This document shows positions 59,410 through 64,000 of a stretch of 64,000 bases of DNA, one piece after another. Location: positions 1-64,000 of the forward strand of contig JAJPIK010000060.1 of assembly GCA_021324795.1 (NCBI GenBank), given 5' to 3'. Numbering within the stretch: the stretch's first letter is position 1; each line of letters begins with the position of its first letter. The translations under genes were made by a program, and so were the position numbers. The notes under the pieces were generated by a model. It was not told where the DNA came from and did not search any database. It saw only the letters and a program-made list of their open reading frames with translations. This DNA comes from Chloroflexota bacterium. Lineage in GTDB: Bacteria; Chloroflexota; UBA6077; FW602-bin22; CADDYW01.

Positions 59410-60633
59410 TTACTCTTCTGCAAGTCCATTCCCGATGCCGATTACCCCATCCCGTTCGAGCCGTTCAATCTCTTCGTCGGCGTAGCCGATCTCCCGTAGC
59501 ACCTCGACCGTATCTGCACCGACCTCGGGCGGGAGGCGGTTGAGGCTTGGCTCGCCGACGCTGTAGCGGATCGGATGTTTCAGCAAGCGGACTGAGCCAG
59601 CCCGTGGATGGTCAATCTCCAGAAGTGGATCCAGATACTGGACGCCGGGGTCGGCAAAGGTTTGAGCGTAGTCGTTGGCTGGAGCGCACCAGACGCCGGC
59701 CGCGCGGAGTATCTCCAGCCACTCACCAGTCGTCCGGGTTTGTAGGATCGGCGCGACCAGGCGATAGATCTCGTCGCGCTTGGGCAGCAAGCAGTCGGCG
59801 GGCTCGTATGGCTCGAGTTCGGGGACACCGCCGAGAGCCAGGCGTAGCTTGCGAATCGGGTTCAAGGAGAGCGCGAGGTAACCGTCTCGGGTTTGGTAGA
59901 TGCCGTAGGGCGCCTGATGGAAGCCTGAGCCTATCGGCTCGTTCGGACGGCTGATGAAGCCGCCGTTCAGAAAGTAGGTGATTGGCTCCAACTGCAAATC
60001 CAGTGCACTCTGGAGCATGGTGATCTCGACGTGCTGTCCTTCGCCGGTCCGTTCACGGTGGAACAAAGCGGCGAGAATGCCCATCGCGAGCAGGGCCGCG
60101 CCGTGCTGGTCGACGACCGGCGCTCCGGACGCGGTGGGTAGCTCACTGGCGCGACCGGTAATGCTGGTGATACCGCTGATCGCCTGGATCAGCAGATCCT
60201 GGCCGGGCAGGTCACGATACGGGCTGTCAGCGCCGTAGCCAGACGCCGAGACGTAGACCAGACGGGGATTGATCTCCTGAGCGACGGCATAGCCAAGGCC
60301 AAGTCGGTCCATCACGCCGGGTCGAAAGTTCTGTACCAGCACGTCTGCGCCTGCGACCAGACGGCGGGCAGTAGTTAGGCCATCCGGGTGCTTAAGATTC
60401 AGCGCGACGCTCCGCGTGTTGCGGTGGGAAAGGAGGAAGAAGGCGCTGACACCGTTGAGGAAAGTGTCGCCGCCGGCCCAGGTGCGTTCCCAAGCGCCGG
60501 AGCCGGGTGGCTCGATCTTGATCACGTCAGCGCCCAGGTCGGCCAGATACTGAACACCGGCCGGTCCAAGTAGGAATTGGGTGAAGCTGAGGATGCGGAC
60601 TCCCGCAAGAATGCGTAGTGGTGGCTTGTCCAT
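59410..60633 (-). CDS. Class III CoA-transferase (CaiB/BaiF family)
   Basis: A 407-aa protein of the family III CoA-transferases. It shows GVRILSFTQFLLGPAGVQYL, LADLGADVIKIEPP, NFRPGVMDRLGLGY and SGYGADSPYRDLPGQDLLIQ; in the last block the aspartate that becomes the CoA-acyl intermediate lies in GQD. These enzymes move CoA between acyl groups, for example carnitine, oxalate or bile-acid derivatives. The substrate here is unknown. The ATG at 60633 has GGAGG 13 nt upstream; a TTG at 60639 with 7-nt spacing is equally plausible. Gene context is neutral. Confidence 0.85.
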   Translation of the reverse strand: MDKPPLRILAGVRILSFTQFLLGPAGVQYLADLGADVIKIEPPGSGAWERTWAGGDTFLNGVSAFFLLSHRNTRSVALNLKHPDGLTTARRLVAGADVLVQNFRPGVMDRLGLGYAVAQEINPRLVYVSASGYGADSPYRDLPGQDLLIQAISGITSITGRASELPTASGAPVVDQHGAALLAMGILAALFHRERTGEGQHVEITMLQSALDLQLEPITYFLNGGFISRPNEPIGSGFHQAPYGIYQTRDGYLALSLNPIRKLRLALGGVPELEPYEPADCLLPKRDEIYRLVAPILQTRTTGEWLEILRAAGVWCAPANDYAQTFADPGVQYLDPLLEIDHPRAGSVRLLKHPIRYSVGEPSLNRLPPEVGADTVEVLREIGYADEEIERLERDGVIGIGNGLAEE

Positions 60634-60911
60634 GCTCAAGATCACCCCTCCAATTATTCGATGCCTCGGTGGGCGAGCATAGCACGGTTGAGCGGCCGGG
60701 TCTATACGGATCAACTAAGTTGAGACGACGATCAAAATGAGAAGCCGGCCTAATCACTAGGCTCACCGCTCTCGTCAGCAAGCGGGAGCAACTCCTGACG
60801 CCGAGTCTGTCTTGGAAAAAGATTGGCTGATTGGTCAAAGTGCTCCCAGACAAATCCGAGCAGGTGACAGATGTTCATCGAACGAAACTCGTCTCTCCTT
60901 CAATCTGGATA

Positions 60912-60940
60912 TTGACATAAATATATAATTCGTCTAAGAT
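60912..60940 (+). promoter_or_regulatory. Predicted promoter of the third sugar ABC operon
   Basis: TTGACA (60912-60917) and TAAGAT (60935-60940) are separated by 17 bp in an AT-rich patch. A second TATAAT at 60924-60929 lies within the spacer. Confidence 0.65.
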
Positions 60941-60947
60941 GAGCACT

Positions 60948-60962
60948 CATGACGATGTCATG
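60948..60962. promoter_or_regulatory. Operator-like palindrome CATGAC-GAT-GTCATG
   Basis: A perfect 6-3-6 inverted repeat lies just downstream of the -10 box, where a repressor would block transcription. It probably controls the sugar-uptake operon that starts at 61001. Confidence 0.6.
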
Positions 60963-61000
60963 TTTAGGTAACTACTCGTTCGCCTTGAGGTTTTAGCTCG

Positions 61001-62491
61001 ATGTTCAAGATTTCGCGTCGGACGATGGTGCGAGCGGCCCTGTTGACCACGGCGGCAACTGCCCTCGCCGCGTGCAGCAAGGTAAATCCACTTGGCCAAG
61101 GATCGCAAGGATCGAACAGCGGCGCCACTGCCCCCAGCACTCAGCCCGTAACGATCAACTACTGGGACTGGTGGGTTACCCAGGGCCCAACGATCGACAA
61201 TGAGATCAAGCTGTTCCAGCAGAAGAATCCAAACGTCAAGGTTCAGAAGACGACCCAGGTTGTCGATCAGTACCCGAACCTGCTCCAATTGGCAATGAAG
61301 GCGCAGACGTCGCCCGACGTCTTCCTGATTCCACAAACGCCTACCCTGGTCGAGCAGGTCGATCAGCAGTGGCTCAAGCCGCTCAATCAGTGGGCAACTG
61401 ATAAGTGGCAGGCTCAGTTCCCGCCGGAGTCGTTCGCCGAGGGCTCGAACGTCTTCCAAGGCAAGATCTATAGCGCGCCATATGATGGCCCTGCTCCCTG
61501 GCTTCAGCTTTACATCAACAACAAGCTGTTCAAGCAGGCTGGCCTCGTCGATGCCAGTGGCAACGTGAAGCTCCCCCAGACCTGGGCCGACGTCCGAGCG
61601 GCCGCCCAGGCGATCACCAGGGCTGGCCAGGGAGCCTTTGGCTGGGGTTTTGGCGACAAGCAGAAGACGATCCTGCCCTGGCAGATGATGATGTGCCAAA
61701 CCAGTGGTACGCCCGACGCCCAGGGTGGCTTCGACCTGCGAACCGGCACCTACACCTGGGCATCAAACCCGGTCTTCCTCGACTGGATCAAATTCTTCAT
61801 GGGGATGAAGCAAGCCGGACTGATCACCCCGGACGCGATGTCGATCGACGACGAGACCGCCCGGGTGAACTTCGCCAATGGCAAGTTCGCGATGATTATT
61901 GGCGGTGTCTGGAACCAGAGTGGCTGGGCCAAGACGAACCCCGACTTCACTGACTACAGCGTTGTCGGATTGCCACACCAGGATGTCAAGCCGACGAGCT
62001 ACTTCTACACCTCCCCCGGTGGGAGCGACTTCGCCCTGTCAAACCAGACGAAACTCTCCGACCAGGCATGGCAATGGTTTGCCTGGCTGAATTCGAAGGA
62101 TGCCGCCATTCGCTGGGTCCAGGCCGGCCAGGGGCTCCGGATCTTCCCGGAGGCGAACAAGCTCGAGTATGCCAAGACCCAGCCGTATCGTGAGTACATG
62201 CAGGTAGCCTTGGAGGGCATCCGGATGGCCCCCGCGCCGGGATTGCTCCATCCGACGATGGAACTGGTCAAGCCCCAGACGACCCTGCCGGATATCCAGG
62301 GCATCCTCGAGGGTATCTATACCGGCCAGATCACGGATTGGAAGGGAGCACTGCAGGATCTCGAGAAGCGAGAGAACGCGGCTCAGCAAGCGGCAATCCA
62401 GGACGCGAAGTCGCGTGGCATCAACGTGGATCCGTCCTGGTGGCGAGTGCCGGACTGGAACTTGACCCAAAACTACGTTCAGAAGTTGTAG
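61001..62491 (+). CDS. Extracellular sugar-binding lipoprotein of ABC transporter
   Basis: A 496-aa MalE-like protein. The signal has SRRTMVR near the N-terminus and the lipobox ALAAC (Cys about 25). A Gln/Ser/Gly-rich linker leads to ITINYWDWW-like binding-domain strands (here TINYWDWWVTQGPT). Family phrases include LQLAMKAQTSPDVFLIPQTP and GQGAFGWGFGDK. The ATG at 61001 follows CTTGAGG by about 10 nt and is preceded by the promoter and palindrome at 60912-60962. It probably binds a sugar for the two permeases that follow. Confidence 0.92.
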   Translation: MFKISRRTMVRAALLTTAATALAACSKVNPLGQGSQGSNSGATAPSTQPVTINYWDWWVTQGPTIDNEIKLFQQKNPNVKVQKTTQVVDQYPNLLQLAMKAQTSPDVFLIPQTPTLVEQVDQQWLKPLNQWATDKWQAQFPPESFAEGSNVFQGKIYSAPYDGPAPWLQLYINNKLFKQAGLVDASGNVKLPQTWADVRAAAQAITRAGQGAFGWGFGDKQKTILPWQMMMCQTSGTPDAQGGFDLRTGTYTWASNPVFLDWIKFFMGMKQAGLITPDAMSIDDETARVNFANGKFAMIIGGVWNQSGWAKTNPDFTDYSVVGLPHQDVKPTSYFYTSPGGSDFALSNQTKLSDQAWQWFAWLNSKDAAIRWVQAGQGLRIFPEANKLEYAKTQPYREYMQVALEGIRMAPAPGLLHPTMELVKPQTTLPDIQGILEGIYTGQITDWKGALQDLEKRENAAQQAAIQDAKSRGINVDPSWWRVPDWNLTQNYVQKL

Positions 62492-63483
62492 TGGCTACCG
62501 TGGTGACTCACCCGCAGTCGCTCGGACGGGTGTCCGGCGTCAGCCGGATCCGCCCGAGCGGTCCGATCCGCTTCATCCGACGGCATGGCTGGGCTTACCT
62601 GTTTCTGGTGCCGATGCTGGTGCTCGTCTTGCCATTCGTGATCTATCCGTTAATCGCGTCGATCCAGATCACCCTGTACAACTGGGATGGCATCGGTAAT
62701 CCTACCGAGTACGTTGGTCTCCAGAACTTTGTCCGGGTGATGCACGACCCACTCTTTTGGAACGCTTTCAAGCATACGTTCGAGTACGCGATCGTGCTCG
62801 TGCCAATCCAGCTCACCCTGGCGCTGATTCTCGCCCTGGTGCTGAACGATCCGAAGCTGCGCGGTGCAACTGTCTACCGAGCGATATATTTTTCGCCGGT
62901 TGTTACCTCGGCAGCGCTGGTCGGCATCGTTGTTAGCATGCTGTTGACGAGCATCGGGCAGCCGCTCAGCGACGAGTTGGTGCGCCTGGGAATCACGCAC
63001 CAGCCTATTGACTGGCTAGGTAGCCCGACCTTTGCTTTGCCGACGATTATCGTAGTCGGTATCTGGCATACGCTTGGCTACAATCTCGTCTACTTCCTGG
63101 CTGGATTACAATCGATTCCACGTGAGCTCTATGAAGCCGCCGCGGTCGATGGCGCCAATGGCTGGCATCGCTTCTGGGACGTGACCGTGCCGATGCTCCG
63201 CGAGGTGGGCGCGGTGATCCTCTTCCTGGCGATTCTCGGTAGTCTCCAGGTCTTCGACCTCGTGCTAGTGATGACCGGTGGCGGTCCGTACTACGCCAGC
63301 GAAGTCGTCTCGACCTACATTTATCACTTCGCTTTCACCCCGGCTGCGGTTGAAGCGCAGGCCAACGTCGGTTACGCCTCGGCAGCGGCGTTCTTCATGG
63401 GGGTGCTAGTGATGGGGCTGACCGTTGGTCAGATCCTGGCGGTAGGCTTGATGCGGCGACGTCGCGCCGACTTCGGATCGTAA
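62491..63483 (+). CDS. Carbohydrate ABC transporter permease, MalF/UgpA type
   Basis: A 330-aa permease with six helices. The first follows HGWAYLFLVPMLVLVLPFV, and the EAA loop is EAAAVDGANGWHRFWDVTVP at about 229-248. The start GTG at 62491 overlaps the binding-protein stop by 1 nt; an in-frame extension to 62338 lies inside that gene and is rejected. A GTG at 62500 is also possible, since no strong ribosome-binding site marks either. It pairs with the MalG-type gene that begins at 63497. Confidence 0.9.
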   Translation: MATVVTHPQSLGRVSGVSRIRPSGPIRFIRRHGWAYLFLVPMLVLVLPFVIYPLIASIQITLYNWDGIGNPTEYVGLQNFVRVMHDPLFWNAFKHTFEYAIVLVPIQLTLALILALVLNDPKLRGATVYRAIYFSPVVTSAALVGIVVSMLLTSIGQPLSDELVRLGITHQPIDWLGSPTFALPTIIVVGIWHTLGYNLVYFLAGLQSIPRELYEAAAVDGANGWHRFWDVTVPMLREVGAVILFLAILGSLQVFDLVLVMTGGGPYYASEVVSTYIYHFAFTPAAVEAQANVGYASAAAFFMGVLVMGLTVGQILAVGLMRRRRADFGS

Positions 63484-63496
63484 GGAGAATTCGACG

Positions 63497-64000
63497 ATGG
63501 CGGTGACGTCTTTTCCCTACAGAGTGACACGACGCACCTCGGGCTGGTCGCTCGGACACGCATCACGGTTGCTGATCCACGTGGTGTTGATCAGCCTGGG
63601 CTTCGTCTACATGTACCCATTCCTCTGGGTTCTAGCGAGCTCGTTCAAGAGTCCGGGGGAATTTTTCGCCTCTGGGCTGAGCTTGAGGCCGGCGGTCTTG
63701 CGCTGGGAAAATTACGCCTACGCCTGGACGAACGGCCAATTCAGCACCTACTTTTTGAATACGATCGTCGTCACGCTCGGCGTAACTGCACTGGTCATCT
63801 TGATCAGCTCGATGGCCGGTTACGTCCTGGCCCGGACGAGTGTGCCGGGCAAGAAGATCGTGCTCGGCGGCATGTTCGCCCTGATGTTTCTGCCCGGGGG
63901 CTACACGATCATCCCGATCTTTGACCTGGTCCAACGGTTGGGGCTCCTGAATACCCTCTGGTCGATCATCCTCGTCCAGACCGCCGGTGCACTCGTCTTC
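63497..64000 (+). CDS. Carbohydrate ABC transporter permease, MalG/UgpE type, 3' truncated
   Basis: The first 168 codons of a MalG-type permease are seen before the window ends. The first helix is VVLISLGFVYMYPFLWVLAS, and the CUT1-style SSFKSPGEFFA and RPAVLRWENYAYAW follow. The EAA loop lies beyond the edge. The ATG at 63497 has AAGGAG 9 nt upstream, 13 bp after the MalF-type stop. It completes the third sugar operon; whether an ATPase follows cannot be seen. Confidence 0.88.
   Translation, partial: MAVTSFPYRVTRRTSGWSLGHASRLLIHVVLISLGFVYMYPFLWVLASSFKSPGEFFASGLSLRPAVLRWENYAYAWTNGQFSTYFLNTIVVTLGVTALVILISSMAGYVLARTSVPGKKIVLGGMFALMFLPGGYTIIPIFDLVQRLGLLNTLWSIILVQTAGALVF

Overview
This 64-kb window looks like chromosomal DNA from a moderately GC-rich, respiring, chemo-organotrophic bacterium, most probably a member of the Chloroflexota (perhaps Thermomicrobia-like). 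The pointers are several operons pairing a lipoprotein sugar-binding protein with two permeases but no local ATPase, a succinate dehydrogenase with a single cytochrome b subunit, RNase Y, a UbiA-type DPPR-synthase-like enzyme, a full system I (Ccm) cytochrome c maturation cluster, and receiver/HTH regulators of a style I associate with Chloroflexota. The assignment is inference, because no rRNA or tRNA gene was seen. No CRISPR array, prophage or intact transposase was found.

Layout. 1-7.6 kb: the C-terminal end of an ABC exporter, a NagB-like deaminase with an unusual active site, two TIM-barrel sugar isomerases, a nitronate monooxygenase-like flavoprotein, a small esterase, a UbiA prenyltransferase and a membrane hydrolase. 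7.6-11.1 kb: sdhCAB on the minus strand. 11.3-14.6 kb: a sugar ABC operon. 14.8-20.9 kb: an SDR, a 2-oxoacid dehydrogenase E1 pair, an HlyD-like protein, a PHP phosphoesterase and RNase Y, followed by a candidate ~90-nt small RNA with its own promoter and terminator. 21.3-28.9 kb: a ThiO-like oxidase, a decayed hypothetical gene, a three-gene glycan operon, and an OmpR-family two-component system whose probable binding repeats lie just upstream of the glycan operon. 29-33.5 kb: a PEBP protein, a CpXC protein, a GSA-aminomutase-like enzyme and a second E1 pair.

33.5-40.7 kb is the most intriguing block. It is a translationally coupled run of a Ser/Gly-tailed lipoprotein, a small protein, a 258-aa protein of unknown family, a glutathionylspermidine-synthase-like ATP-grasp enzyme and a DUF4178-like protein. 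An HTH/receiver regulator follows, then a convergent hybrid histidine kinase that overlaps it by 137 bp. The block recalls the E. coli YgiB/YgiC and YjfC/YjfM gene sets, which are thought to attach small molecules or peptides to a protein. A DUF350 membrane protein, a usual partner in such sets, sits about 9 kb away in an operon with a methyltransferase-Nudix fusion and a GNAT acetyltransferase.

41-45.4 kb: a second sugar ABC operon with an RraA-like gene. 47.7-49 kb: a nitroreductase and a SIS isomerase separated by a perfect 44-bp palindrome. 49-56.9 kb: the ccm cluster (ccmG-E, gap, ccmF-H, two accessory genes, ccmA-B-C-D). It has a cysteine-type CcmE and a CcmA whose C-terminal tail is encoded by a dispersed repeat. 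57-60.6 kb: a large membrane glycosyltransferase and a class III CoA-transferase. 60.9-64 kb: a third sugar ABC operon with a clear promoter and operator-like palindrome, cut by the end of the window.

Genes are tightly packed. Many convergent neighbours overlap or abut at their 3' ends, few intrinsic terminators were noticed, and GTG and TTG starts with strong ribosome-binding sites are common.
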